NCBI GenBank assembly: GCA_037903475.1
Contig: JBAJFG010000621.1
Span: 1,612,001 to 1,676,000 of the forward strand
Reading direction: 5' to 3'
DNA length: 64,000 nucleotides
Source: Ancylostoma caninum
Taxonomy: Eukaryota > Nematoda > Chromadorea > Rhabditida > Ancylostomatidae
The notes below the pieces were generated by a model. The model was not told where the DNA came from. It saw only the letters and a program-made list of their open reading frames with translations, and searched no databases. The position numbers and the translations under genes are program-made. Below, in pieces: positions 49,801-61,106 of this stretch; position 1 is the stretch's first letter, and each line of letters begins with the position of its first letter.

Positions 49801-52800
49801 TTGGCCACATATGTAGATGGTTGTGAATAGCTATGTATAAAAGGCTGCTAATTGTTTTTCGCAATGTTATTGTCCTTTCTATTAATTTGTCATTATTCAT
49901 TTATTTTGAAAACATTTGGAATTATCAGTGTTTGCAGCCGAGCTAATGTAAACAGAGGTAGGGAGAAAGATTATGGCCAAAACTGCTACCACTGGAAGTA
50001 GTCATATGAGCAATACAGTTTCCCTCAAAAAATCTCCCAGGAATTCCAAAGAACAAGATTGAGGACCTATTTACGTCTTTGCTTCCTCTAATTAGCACCC
50101 TACTTCCTCTCTCGCGAGCTCTAAGTGCAATACTTGTCAGAATTGGCGTACTTGAAAAAAAAAAGGAAGAAAAGACATTGAAAGCACTATTGAAAAATGA
50201 CGAAAGTTGGCCACCAGCAATAGGAAAAAAAGAGCTGCAAGTGCCTGCAAACTCAGCGCTCTATCTGTAGCTTCAAGCAAGTAATGAGGAAACCAGTACT
50301 TAGTCTTCAACAAATCTAACCACTTTTTTAAAATTTTGATATCTTTATTTTCCATTTTTTATAGTGGCTCCATACCCATTGAAGCCTTTGGAACCCCTTA
50401 TTGAATTTTTCCTCTCAACCCTTGTGGAAAATTTAACGATGGGCTATTTTCGTTCTTTCGCACGGATCACAGATCGTTTAAGAGAAGAAATTCAGGGAAT
50501 TCCGAAAATGTCGAAGAATATGGAATTTGTCATCATTGGAATCGCAATGCCATCAAACCGAAAATCCTACCATAATCCATCGGATTCCATCGCAACTGGA
50601 AATCGTTCCACTTCATCGTGAGCCATACGTTGGTTTGTAGGATTTGATTCTTCTCATCCTGAGTAAGTAACAGCGTCATTAAATGCGACAAAAAGTTGGA
50701 ACTTTATAATTCTGACATCTGCAAGCATAGTTAAAAAAACTCTGTGGTGCTCTAATGAGCGATATAATTCCTTGATTAGCACGTATAATTGTTCATGGTA
50801 GTTGTCACTGACGCGGCGCAACCATCACAACCCAATCATGTTTGGCAGATTTTTTCTTACGAGATACGTAGAAGCTTTGGTAGAAGCGGAAGAAAAAGAG
50901 TGCGATTTTGGGGAATGCAATGGCCGTTTAAGTGTTTCTTAGCAAAATCATCAAAATTTATATTATTATCAATATTTTATATCATTCATCATTCATATAA
51001 TATACATAGAAAATTGCTACATGCAATTGCTCTCTCATTACAAGTAACTCACCACATTGATCAGAAGAATCATTGCCACGCCGAAGTCGACAGTGACTGG
51101 AGGACTGAAAGAAGAGCAGGTCATGTGCCTCGTTTCAAAATCAGCTAACTTCTTTTTCTCCTTCTCTTTCTCTCCTCGTCTCCCGTCTCTTTTCAATTTT
51201 TTTTCCGAAATTGCTTTATTTCCACTGGCTTTATTATGTTGCGAACCGGGATAGTTACCCAGACAAACTTCCGGGACTTTTTTTGAGGAGTTAAATCTAC
51301 TACCAGGTGCCGATTTTTGGAACTCTCGCAGAAGTATGACGTCACGCAGTGATTATTTCAAAAATTCTGCAAAATTCGGAAGCATAACTGGTTAAATGGG
51401 AACTGCTAATTCTCTCAGTGGAGGAGACTATTTCATCCTTCTTCCCTTCGTTCCTCTACATTCCTTTTTTCTGCTCCCGAGGTGGTCCTTCACAAGTCCT
51501 TCATTACCGGGTAATTTACTTTAGGAGGGTGCTTTGAAATTCCATCCTCGTTATCGTTTTTGCATTGCACTTTGGATGCCATTTTCACTGGGAATGTGAC
51601 TGCAGCATGGAGCCACAATGAAACATTGAATGGAACTCTGCGAAAGAGGTGTAAATCCCACGGGATGCATCGCTCTTCGTTGCGTTTTGCACTAACAAGC
51701 GTTTGTTTGCGAGACGTTTTATCTGGAATTTTGAAATTGGTAGGAACATTTTATGTTTTCCAATTATATCCGATTATGCACGCAAGACTACCTCGCGTCG
51801 TTGGGAATGGCCACGAAAATTGCTGCAGAATCTTGTAATAGGTTCTTCACTAAATTTTTCAACGTGGAATTTTCCAATTATTCATCCTCCTATGATCTGA
51901 TAGGTGTTCCTATTCTCTCTATAGTTAGTAGTTACTGAACAAGCTGTGCCTCTGTTCAACTTGTTCTTTTTCAAAATGCGGGAAAACCGGGGTCCTCCGT
52001 CAACGGCTTGTCATTGTTACACTCAGAAGAGACATTCCTTATTGGAATTCCCTCAAATTTTATAGTTACGGTAGCTTTAATGTATGAATCACTAGTTAAA
52101 TTGGCGCTCTCATACTGCTACTCTAGCTATTTCGGTGAAAATACTCAAATGTAGCCTCCTGCATCAAAAACACATAGGTACCTTTTCTAGTCTCTCTTCA
52201 TCTGCAAACTTACGAATTACCGCAGTAAAACTCGTTCAGTTGACCATTAGTGACGAACTTCGGGTTATGAATTGAAAGAATTAAATAAGCGTTCCTTGAT
52301 TAGAGCCCAGGGCGAAAACACCGGGAGTCACATGTCCACTCCCATGTTAGCTCAATATCAGAATGGTACTAGAAGAGTTAATCTTATAAAATGTTTCTAA
52401 TTTCTCATTTTCTTTTTGTTTCTAATTTGTAAAGAAATCTTTCTGAATGCTCCTGATTTGGAGGTTTAAAATAAACTTAGATCCATCACGGAGCAATGCT
52501 TTCGAACTCACTATGTCCGTATGCTAAGGCATTTTTATTTGCTACAATTGCAGCAGAAAAGTTTTAGTGGAATCATATGGGATTTTCCTTTCGAAAAAAA
52601 TACGACTCCGTAGTTCATATGAATGGTTAGGAGTAAATAGGTGGAACGCGTTATGCTATCGTCTTTTCAACGATATTTCTTTTGAATTGATGGAGATTTT
52701 ACTTTTCTCTGGTGACCCTTTGATCCAGAGGTGAAAAAAGGGACACTGCATTAAAGGCAGCATCCACGGAAATTTCCTCTTCTTAGATCTCGATCCAATT

Positions 52801-55800
52801 GTGATCGATTGGGTCAATTTTGCAATAAGAGTACCAGTTATAACTTTTCCCTTCACGAGAAATAATCAGTAGTATCTGGATCAGCAGGATCAGAAGGCAG
52901 TAAGTTCTACGAGTTCTCATGCGCTGCGCTCCAGAATCATTCTTGGAGCGCGAAAAATAGCAACTGTCAGCTGATTGCGCAATGCATTCGCATGGCAACC
53001 CTTTATATTAACGTTTCGATAACTCATTTCTACCAAAATTACATTGTTATCTTCAGCTTTTCCTCCATTTACTTACTTTTCACTTATTATTAATATCTAC
53101 AAACTTTTTTCCTCACTCAGGACATCCAGTTTCCCAAATATTACGTGTTTCTAAATTATTTGGTTTCTAAAATTACCACTTTTTTGTTCTTTCCCCTAGT
53201 TATGTCTTCATAACGACACCCATTTTCAAGTTGATATTCCTGCATTTTTTCGATGCCATGCGAGCTACTACATCTTCAGCAGAAACCATTTCAACGTTGG
53301 TTTGGACTGGCAGAGGCTCCCATTCGAAGTTTTAGGTTTCATCGGCTGAGATTATGGCTTGCACTTCGAGGTCAACAGCGCTGCCGTTGAATATCGAGAA
53401 AAATCTGCATTCGAAACGAAGGCAGAAGTTAGATTCAAATCGGGAATGTTCCGTGTACTCAATGTTGGTCGTAAGTACGTTCAAACAACTGTAGAAGAAC
53501 ACTGCTTCTCCTGTAGGTGAGGTGATCCCTCACTATGAGTTCACTCACGAGTACATAACGATGATCGATGAGGTTCCAGTTTCCAAGTGCATTCAAGGAG
53601 ACTACGTCGAAATTCCGGAATAATGTGTGAAAATACGTCGAGGACATAACTGGAGTCTACCGGGACATCTTCGATGCAGAATCATCAGAAGACAGGATGT
53701 GATAGTAATTGATAATCCCAGTATGCAGAGTCAGGGAAGTGCGAAAAAGTGAACCAATCTAGAGTAAACGAGAGGGAATGCATCTTTTATGCAGAGTATG
53801 ATGCTCTCCTTCTAGAAAGCGACACACATAATAGTGCCTGGAATGAGCTTTTTCTTTCATAAACTACTGTTTCGGATGCGCTTCTTAGAATCAATCTCAG
53901 AGTCATTCTTCTGAGTTCGTCTCCTCAGTAACTAAGCATGTAGATGATAGAAGCTTCTGCATGAACTCATTCACTAAATGTTGATTTTCAGACTACCCAA
54001 TCAATGGAATCAATCATCCAGACCCCTTTATATGTATAAAAATATCCTTCCGAAAAAGCCCAGGACATAGAAGATTCTATCGTCAATGAAATTCGGAATC
54101 ATTACCTATCGATGCTTTCTATTCATATCTACTTGAATATTTCTACTTCCCACACACTTGAATCTTAATGACTTCAGGACAAATAGTTAAGAACTGCTCT
54201 TGAGCCTTTCTTGGAACAGAATTTGTTGGCCCGGCTATTCATAGGTACACGCGTAAGTCAATAGCCGCGCCAAAAGGTCCATCTATAAACGGCGACTACT
54301 GCCTCTGATGACGTCCGGGTCGCCTTAGCAGGGATTAGCCCGAGCTGGGGTCACGAGTCCATGGCGAGCCCTTCTCACTGAAGCCTAGTTTATGTTTGGT
54401 GGCTATGCAGAAGCTTGTGTTGCTGCATCAGAGAGCAGCTAGCGGAACACTGTTTGGAAAGGTTGGAGAAAAAAGTTAGCCACCATAATGGGTCCGACTT
54501 CTTAAGCAGCAGATTAGTGCCTGTGACGTCCAGGCTCATGAAGCTAAGCGTATCGAATTATAAGGTTTCAGATAAGGTATATTATGAAAATTTAGCCTTC
54601 TAAGCCCCTATAAATGCAACGATGCAAGGAGTCAGCTAAGGTACACTTCATTAAGAACCTCCCTTACTTGTTTAGCGATAGTTACTAGAACTCTAGAAAA
54701 ACTAACAAGGTACTGCTGCAAGCAAGTCTGAGAGACAGCGAGTCCAAAAGTGTGAACTTTCGTTTCAAATTCGCCTTACGAATACTCTCCTAAACGCAAC
54801 TAGCATTGAGTTTCCCTTCGAAGGGGGATGCATTGTCCTCATAGATGCAAAGAAACAGAAGAGGCGAAGGAAATATTAAACATGCAGGGAAAATAAATGA
54901 ACAAACAATCGCTCTCCAAGAATTGCTCAATGTTGACAGAAAATGTGCATGAATTATATACACGGTCTCCTGGAGCATTTTTTCAAAAGTTTGGAGAGGA
55001 AGACATGTGAACCACAAGTGAATGAAAATTGGAAAATTTGTCGGACAAAAAATTAGGCAACCGTGTGTGTGTGACAACTCTGGTGTGGAGGGAAGGAAGA
55101 TGATAATCGCTGTGTTACTTCTAGTACATATGTATAACTGACTCTTTCAATGGGTTTCCATCTTTAAGCAAAGATTCTACATGTAGGATGAGCCCCGATC
55201 TAGGAACATCCGTTCAATCTTTCGTTTCTTTAAATTTGAATGTGGCAAAATAACGAACAGGAGGAATTTTATCACATTATTCTTTATGGGAGCAAATGAA
55301 AAGAATTGAGAGAGCAGAAGAAGTGGTAGTAGAAGAAAGTGAAGAAGTAGAAGTAGTAAGAAGTATTGGCTTGATTTGGTTGAGTTCGAAGGAGGAGATG
55401 TGCTTATTCCGAGAATGTCCAGCAAGTTTTGTAAATGGCTTGTGAACAAGAAAACAATTCACTATTAGTTAATTCAAGACTCTACTTCATTTCGCACTCA
55501 AGACTCAGCTACCACCTCGTACCTCCAGAATATTTTCATTATCTAGAGTTCTCCTTCATGGTCCGGACAATGTTTCAGAAAGTCATGATATTCACGAAGT
55601 AAAGGCAGAATTTCTAATGCTGTTCCACATATCTCAGTCCAGCGAAGTTTCTTCCGCTGACAAATACTCAATAGAAAAAAGGTTCATCCAAACCTTATAT
55701 GTATTCTTTCCCTTTTCTACTCCTCTTCTACCAGTTTTATCCCGTTAATTGGGTTCAACTGTTTAGATGTCATCGAACCATGTTTTCTCTCACCAGGGCT

Positions 55801-56725
55801 CCACATTCCACTATACAACGATAGCAATGTCGATAAAGAAAATTATAAATATTAGAAAAGTGGAAATATAAATAAAACGTCGTATAATAACCGATAGAAA
55901 TAATGGATACGGTTTCAGGAAAGCGATTTAAGGAAAGTAGGTAATGTGCAGTACTTGGTCATCACAGATTCTTAGCTGGATAATTCAGGATCATATCAAT
56001 GAAGTATCACGCCAAGAGGCCGAAAATCGTTTTGAGGTGACACTGAGGAACTCACTGTGTTTCATGCTCTTGGCTTCAAAATGTTCTCACCTGCTAACAT
56101 TCTGCACAGGCCTGATCAGGGAATTGTAATCGCGGAATAGGTCGATTACTAGTCGCTCCTCGTCTTCGTCGATGCCGAATTCAGCTGAAAATTTGACTTT
56201 GATAAGGCTGTATTCCCAGTAATGAACCTTTTTTTCATGCCAAAAGAACGTCTTTTGGGAGCCAGAGGACGTCATAGTGCGCCTCCAGCAGCGCACCACA
56301 TGTTGAATATGTGTAATTCAGCATTCACCTTTGTTTTACGACTTCCGCATGACATGCTCTGCACGCAACGCCAAAATCTACAGTTTTTTACTCAGAGAAA
56401 GGTTTCTAGAAGTGTCCACGGATTAGCTGAGAACTTGAGCCTTTTGAAATTTTATATTTTCGTTTTTCCCAGTCCCAAAAGCAATATCCTGGGAATTATG
56501 CGCTACTCGGAGAGCGGCCTCACCACTTTTGGGAACCTAATGTTAACTTTTCATGCCAAACTTACACAAGCCACCCTTTCTAACTGACTCGTCGCCGTCC
56601 TCACCAGGATCCTCCTGGAGAGGTGTCCGTCGACTTCGTGCGGCGTCAGATGAATTTGAAGGGTTCGAATCGCAGTAGGCGAGCCGAAAACAGAACAATA
56701 AAGGCAGAATTGTCAAATGCAGCAT
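28897..56725 (-). CDS. acr-2: Nicotinic acetylcholine receptor non-alpha subunit, ACR-2-like, 16 exons
   Basis: A pentameric ligand-gated cation channel subunit of the cholinergic synapse. Exons in coding order: 56566-56725, 56091-56184, 51053-51104, 50571-50658, 47253-47319, 45570-45686, 45134-45197, 44750-44828, 43965-44037, 43727-43886, 43578-43658, 43326-43509, 39365-39498, 39113-39259, 29076-29213, 28897-28971. Phases agree throughout; 570 aa. It has a signal peptide ([11 protein letters not shown]) and ligand-domain motifs [14 protein letters not shown] and [19 protein letters not shown]. The Cys-loop C187-C201 has 13 residues between, and FGSWTY follows. There is no vicinal Cys pair in loop C, hence a non-alpha subunit. 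TM1 is about 268-290; TM2 includes [21 protein letters not shown]3 is about 329-352. The amphipathic helix ([16 protein letters not shown]) precedes TM4 (about 507-530). The subtype ACR-2 is favoured over UNC-29/LEV-1/ACR-3 from the cytoplasmic loop (NCSKWRR) and C-terminal (CSAPHVFDF) segments. The exon 13 acceptor (39,498) is the weakest call; a small exon may be missing before it. Intron 15 is 9.9 kb. Confidence 0.92.
29585..30765 (-). pseudogene. RTE-type non-LTR retrotransposon, 5'-truncated, broken
   Basis: The minus strand encodes the C-terminal part of a LINE reverse transcriptase. [20 protein letters not shown] stretch precedes [24 protein letters not shown] and the catalytic LLYADDVML. 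These are followed by [19 protein letters not shown] and a C-terminal LRWFGDV motif typical of RTE-clade elements. Frames are split by at least one stop (before KAFDRV) and several shifts, so it is dead. The endonuclease half is absent. It ends in a short TTC/GAA run at about 29,580. It lies in intron 15 of the receptor gene, same strand. Confidence 0.85.
30795..31130. repeat. GC-rich interrupted tandem repeat with hairpins
   Basis: Several copies of CGGACCCGTGCGCCACGT, CTCCGGGCTAGGTAAAGTCT and AAAAAAGAACCCCGAGCCAG alternate with the hairpin AGCGCCGCTTCGCAGCGCTCT. The same string occurs inverted at 36,115-36,275. It lies directly 5' of the truncated LINE on the minus strand. Confidence 0.8.
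31131..36114. other. Receptor intron 15: no gene recognised
   Basis: Contains two hairpin-rich GAAGCGCARCTTCG segments (31,120-31,165 and 31,818-31,850), a repeated GGGCGTGTCA near 31,653, and short unassigned frames. The minus frame at 34,710-35,039 ([17 protein letters not shown]...) looks somewhat protein-like but has no recognised family or splice partners. Confidence 0.3.
36115..36275. repeat. Inverted copy of the 30.8-31.1 kb GC-rich repeat
   Basis: GCTCTGGCTCGG, TTTTTCATATTTGAGCTGGC and the CGTGGCGTACGGGTCCGAG block are the reverse complement of 30,880-31,030, including the AGCGCTGCGAAGCGGCGCT hairpin. The copies are about 5.2 kb apart in opposite orientation within one intron. Confidence 0.8.
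37330..37405 (-). mobile_element. Second copy of the composite-insertion 3' end
   Basis: On the minus strand the sequence AAGTGGCTGCCCCACCCCAC, TTTCTAGCGTCCCGAAGGGG, CGCTAG matches 20,480-20,530, including the complete terminal hairpin (37,330-37,352). The sequence beyond CGCTAG differs between the copies, confirming this as the element edge. Confidence 0.75.
37740..38110 (-). repeat. Diverged minisatellite related to the 60-bp array
   Basis: About six degenerate units of 58-60 bp contain GGGCCACGGCGGACCCTTTC, ATCGATGGACC and GTATCCTGGCG, the complement of the 17.4-19.9 kb unit. Together with the hairpin at 37,330 it forms a minus-strand copy of the same composite element with few, old units. 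Confidence 0.75.
38376..38924 (+). other. Unassigned open frame, 182 codons
   Basis: A long plus frame ([12 protein letters not shown]...) rich in Ser/Arg with no recognised motif, inside intron 15 of the receptor gene on the opposite strand. It could be an unrecognised repeat or relic. Confidence 0.15.
40177..41396. mobile_element. 1.2-kb TIR element with TGTCGCGACA palindromes
   Basis: GGGCYGGTAGTAAACCCCCC occurs at 40,177-40,196 and inverted at 41,377-41,396. Just inside both ends are repeated TCGCGA/TGTTCGCGAC words, including exact ATGTCGCGACAT palindromes at 40,298-40,309 and 41,365-41,376. No target duplication is evident outside the ends and no transposase frame inside. It lies in the intron before receptor exon 13. 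Confidence 0.5.
41148..41245 (-). repeat. tRNA-derived SINE head
   Basis: On the minus strand CATGGCCTAGTGGTTAGTGC matches a tRNA D-arm/A-box (41,214-41,234), and GGAGGTTCGCTTCCT matches a T-arm/B-box (41,167-41,181), about 50 bp apart as in tRNA. The acceptor stem does not fold as a functional tRNA, so it is called a SINE promoter. It is nested in the 40.2-41.4 kb element. Confidence 0.6.
42810..42851. repeat. Perfect 13-bp inverted repeat (hairpin)
   Basis: GTTTTCTTGATAA and its complement TTATCAAGAAAAC are separated by 16 bp. It may be the centre of a fold-back MITE, but no outer ends were identified. Confidence 0.5.
46403..46667. mobile_element. Old, degenerate hAT-type MITE
   Basis: CAGTGCTGGACGCAG at the left and CTGCGTGCGCCACTCG at the right resemble the ends of the 281-bp element. 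Both share the internal ACCCCCCCCCGCCCCAC and GGGGAGCGTGGGGAAAA blocks. Ends and flanks have decayed and no 8-bp duplication is clear. Confidence 0.5.
47505..48236. repeat. TTCGAATATTCG-rich simple repeat, two blocks
   Basis: Blocks at 47,505-47,760 and 47,965-48,236 are made of ATTCGAATAATTCG and ATTCATTCGG words, many self-complementary (CGAATATTCG). They flank about 200 bp of normal composition (47,770-47,960). This fits a decayed palindromic satellite or the arms of a fold-back element. It lies in the intron between receptor exons 4 and 5. Confidence 0.7.
49371..49997. repeat. 210-bp tandem triplication
   Basis: Three head-to-tail copies start at 49,371, 49,581 and 49,791 (CTCGTTTGGGTTGGCCACAT) and differ by only a few bases. 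Each copy has an apparent TATA-like GTATAAAAGG and an ATG-initiated 62-codon frame, probably without meaning. A diverged relative of the entry sequence (GATTATGCACRCAAGACTA) occurs at about 51,773. Confidence 0.9.
52751..52800 (+). repeat. Isolated end of the TTAA element
   Basis: TTAAAGGCAGCATCCACGGA followed by AATTTCCTCTTCTTAGATCT matches the left end of the 2,085-2,843 element. No matching opposite end was seen nearby, so it is a fragment. Confidence 0.5.
53285..53623 (+). pseudogene. Galectin-like gene relic nested in a receptor intron
   Basis: Plus-strand frame [18 protein letters not shown], a TGA, then [16 protein letters not shown] and [28 protein letters not shown] intron of 48 bp (53,471-53,518) follows, then [24 protein letters not shown] and TAA. 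The order (D-x-x-LHFxxN, FxV, x-FTH, IxGDxxI) resembles the second half of a galectin carbohydrate-recognition domain. The in-frame TGA, lack of a start and absence of the canonical HxNPR and WGxE residues argue for a pseudogene or a different beta-sandwich family. Confidence 0.4.
53640..56090. other. Receptor intron 2, remainder: nothing recognised
   Basis: AT-rich intronic sequence with a GAAGTAG/AGAAGAA-rich patch at 55,310-55,360. No exon or repeat could be supported. Confidence 0.3.
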
Positions 56726-59700
56726 CACTGGCGACCAGCATAGATGACACGGAACGGGAACGCTGCTGACGGATAGGGGAGTATACTCAGAGCTGCTCGA
56801 TGTCGATTTGAACTGAGAAAAGCGTGAGAAAACAATGACACGCCCACAGTGCAGTGTGGATTTGGTTTTTTTCTCCACTCTGCCACGAAGTGGGCGTGGT
56901 TGGGGGCAGTCCCACGGGGCTTCGGAAAGACAAACTGATGCCAGTTGACATTTTGGCGTTGAATCGCCAGCAGGGCGGTGATGGTGGTTGTTTGATGAAA
57001 TTTTCGCCGAGGGAAGAAGTGTACTCGGAGGGCAGATGGTTGAGAAGTGGTACATTGGCTCCTTGCCAGCAGGTTTTTGTCCTCGGACATACAAGAGCTC
57101 ATCAGTGCCACACATTTCTGGAATCCACGTTTTTCCAGAAAGTCCAACAAGGATACTCTTCATCGTCGATGGCTTCCTTCCTCTTTCAAATTTACTATTC
57201 AGATCCAACTTAGCCCCCACTTTATTCGTTTTATTCAGCAGAGGTGGTAAAAGTACACATTTTGCTAATGTCCTTTATAAAGCGAGTGCATTTTATGGAC
57301 TCCCGTCCCAGACACAGCAATTTTTTTGCCACATTCTGCTCATTATGTTTATGAAACAGCATCGCTCACTAATATGGAAGCACCTGCGCCTCGCTCGATG
57401 TGCGCCTGTGGATGAATTATAGAAACATTGGCCCTACTTCTATTGAACGTCGACATCTTTTCACTGCCGTTGAGGCATAAGGAATACGATGCCGTGGGCA
57501 TTCGCTGGCCAAGTGAGTACTCCGAAATTGTGCTGCACACGCAACTTGCGAGTAAAAACACCCACCCCGGGAAGGAACGCAAGGGGGAGTGAGGGTGGTG
57601 AAGTGTTCTAGAAGTTCTGGCTCCAAGCGCGTAGACGTCACTTCTCAGTGCTCGAAATAAATGAAATTTTTTGGACGCAGGGAGACGCATTTTCGAGAAA
57701 ATTGTATTTCCCGGGGTTGAATTTTTTCCCTAATTCTCAGTGACCTATGTAATTAAAAAGCATCGTGGGAGTACCCATTCCCAATAAATTGTGCAGCTTG
57801 AAACTTTGATTTCGAGTCTTCTGCCCTATTTTCCTGCAGAGCCCGCTACCTTAAGTTACTCCTCTTTTCTCCCCGCAGATTCAGGATAAATTACTGATGC
57901 AAGAGCCCGAAGTCGTCTATACAAGGCCAAGCCCGTGATTTTCTGAGTGCTAGGCTGAAAAGCAGGAGCCTTGCTACAGTCTCCACCTTATGCAGTAGTC
58001 TTCACAGTAGCGTCCACCACATGCAGTAGCAGTACACAGATTCAATCCCCTAGGTGAACACTGTATCTAATTGTAGGGCAGTGAGGGAGAAAGTTTGCGT
58101 GGCTCACTGCAAAGACCACCACTGATTACTCATGCTTGATTTTTTTAGATTCCTGCCCTATTTCGAGGAAACTCAACAAGCAAAAGAATGAAGTCATTTG
58201 AGATTTTCTTTGAACGCTGAGCAAATGAGTGGTGCTATCGGAAATCCTCGAATAACTAATTTTTGAAGGTAATTTGGAGAACAGATTTAAGATGAGCGCA
58301 ACAGACTCCGTGCGATGTTACATATCGGATCTCAAATGACCAAAAAAGGTCTTTCTTTTATTTGTGAATAAGTAACCTCAGTAACCTCCCTCTGAATCTA
58401 ACCTGCTCTTGAAGAGCGATTTGGCAGGCAGTGGGACACAGGACATCATTATCTCAGTCACGGAGATGGTCGCCAAGTTTTTTTCGCTCGAGTCGTGGGG
58501 GCATGAACTCTTGAGAGCAACCATTTCCCGGAAGACTACAAGGCATAAGTGGAGGAAGTACTGCAGATGAAGTTACACCCTCAAGGCAAGGCTGTGATGG
58601 CTACCACTTGAGCAGGCCAGGTCTAGAAAAGGTGGAACCGGTCAACGAAAGACGGCAAATGTAGAAAACTCCGCTCCGAACTACTCACTTCGCATCCCAA
58701 TTTTTCCATTCTCAACTATAGAAAAACTTTCGATAAACTAGAGAAACTGGGTAGGGACAGCGCATATTGCCGTCCTAATCACTTATCACCTGATTTGTCA
58801 CCTAAAGTTTTCAATCTATATAGGAAGAATTTTGAGTGCTTTCCGCTCCACTAGGTGATTTCGCTCAGTAGAAAAACAAGTCAGAACAATGCTCTACGTA
58901 AGATGTTGCGAAAATGTAGAACAACAAAGAAGCCATTGCTCTTCTAAATGTGAAGTGATTAATGTCCAAACAAGTTAGTAGGAGCTAACAAGTAAATTAG
59001 TTAAGAAGTGGCTCATTGCACGATCTCATAGCTCCTGACTCTTAGGATAGAACTCAAGATTCTGCTGGAACTTCAAAAAAAAATGTCTGCCATACGGGAT
59101 TCCTCAATCATGTGCTATGTTAGTTTTGGGATGGCGCCCATCCACAATGCTCACTCTCCGTCCATATTGTTATCTCTAGCAAGCCAGGCACATCATTGAT
59201 AGCTAGAAGTGATGATGATGTACTTCCAAAGATTGGCCATAGAATGCTACGCAGACAACAATAACGACATGGACGAAGAATGAGCGGTGCGGAGACACGC
59301 CACCCAAGACCTAACAGTCTATATGATAGGGAAAATCATGAGAGGTAAACGTGAACTGTTTCCATTCTGAACTAAATAGAATTAAAAGAAAACTATTCGA
59401 TGCCAAAGCAGTGATTTTCTGCAAATATAGATGTATTTCCAAAGATTGGCTATAGAAAGATGGAGTTCCCAGCGCCAGTAAGTACTGTATTATGAAACTC
59501 AAAAAAGAAAAAAGAGCACTCAAGTCAGGGCACAGCACTAGGTAGTCAGTGTCGGTTGGGGAGTACTAAGCCCAGTCGGATTCCGAAATGAGCTACTCAG
59601 TACCTACATACTAGTGCTCTTCCGGAAAAAGCAGGTAGCACTAAAAAGTGACTCAGACAACCGTTAGTGAGACGACGAATGACGACGAGTGCGCATCTAC

Positions 59701-61106
59701 ATTCAAAATTCCCATATGGTACGTCTAGTACAGGTTGCACCAGAGTGCAGGGTAGGGATGGAGTGAATGGTTGGACGACAGTGATCTTCAGCGACGATTT
59801 TGATGATCCTCCAGACGTGCCTCGCTGAAATCTGCTTGTGTCTAACATCAGTAGAAGCTTAGCGGTTGGCTACACCACGGACATTGGTGCTAATTCCCCT
59901 GAATCTGCAGGACGCTACTAAGTCCTGGTGGTCAATGACCACCTAGTGCTGCGCCCTGGCTCAAGTTCGACACGTGACATGTAGATTTCAGGTGAATTTT
60001 GGTCACCACAAACATTAAGGAGAACAACAATTGAGCTCTTGTAACCCCAAGCATTTGCAGGAAATTTCCTTTGCGGAAACTTGGCAAATTTGGTGATATT
60101 CTACATGCTGGATATTTTTTCTACAGTTACTGAAGATATGTAGCAAACACGGCGTCCACGGATACTTATCACCCATGCGTGGAGCGTCAGGCAGTTTTGC
60201 ATTTCTGAACCTGGAAGAAAAAGTAGCCAAATGAGGTATGAAAATTGCCGTCACTCACTTCAGCCCTCTATTGATTGCTGTAGATCAAAGCTGGCCTGTT
60301 CTTTGTGGGAAAAACCGAGAACAACGGCCTTCTATAAATGTCATCGACGTGATTTTCACAAAGTGCCAAAAATCCCCTCTTAGGACCTCTCCTTGCTGGA
60401 GGGTTCGAGGTGCCCGCTGAGACATCTGCCACAAGGAAGCATTTAGTGCTGACGATCCCCTATATAGTAATTTCTACATGTATCAGTAGCAGCAGCCTTG
60501 TGCCCGGTATATCAAAGGCGCCTCGAACTTTCCGTGAAAGAAGGATTCCAGAAAAGATTTTTTTCGAAACTTGTGCAAGGAATTTCATACACCCTTGTGA
60601 TCAGCGTTATCTGAGACTTTCCTAATGTCAAAATCTCAAAAAACAGTCAGAAGATGAGACACATTATCCAGACAATGTCTTCGCTATTATTACGCAGTCG
60701 GTCCAGTGTCTAGCCACAGTTGAGGGGACGATGGCAATAACTGAGAGGAGATGCTGCTAGGACTTCCACTCAGCGGTTTACGTTGCTCGGGCTGCATTCT
60801 CGGCGCAAACTTATCAGAGTTTCAGCAAACAAGGGTAGAAATGGTGATATGTGCCGTAGCACTTTCTTGGTCAAAACTTCTAGCTAGGTAAGCTTCGCTT
60901 TGGTCTTCGTGGTTAGCCTCTTGCACTTTCTTTGCCAAAATCACTCGCAATGGTAAAATAGTGAATTGTAACAGTAGTTCCCGTTCCAGATTTTCTATTT
61001 AATTTCTCGAAGAGCTCCCACCATTGATTCGTCGGCGTCCAACTGTGTAGGTCTGGTGAAATGTTCAGCGTAAAGGGATAGGAGTGCGAGCAGCATAGTA
61101 TGTACT
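56726..61106. other. Upstream flank of the receptor gene; no gene recognised
   Basis: A minus-strand frame continues above the start codon to 57,220 but lacks the receptor family and a signal-peptide Met, so it is read as leader or flank. Short frames at 59,597-59,848 and 60,015-60,254 (minus) have no recognised family. Any promoter elements of acr-2 would lie here; none is obvious. Confidence 0.3.

Noticed and set aside
49432..49830. Repeated 62-codon frames in the 210-bp triplication as small genes
   Set aside because: The frame is repeated only because the DNA is. There is no splice or poly(A) context, and the third copy lacks the initial ATG context.
56543..57220. 225-codon minus frame extending the receptor N-terminus
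   Set aside because: Only the part from [11 protein letters not shown] on gives a signal peptide in the family position; sequence upstream is treated as leader or flank.
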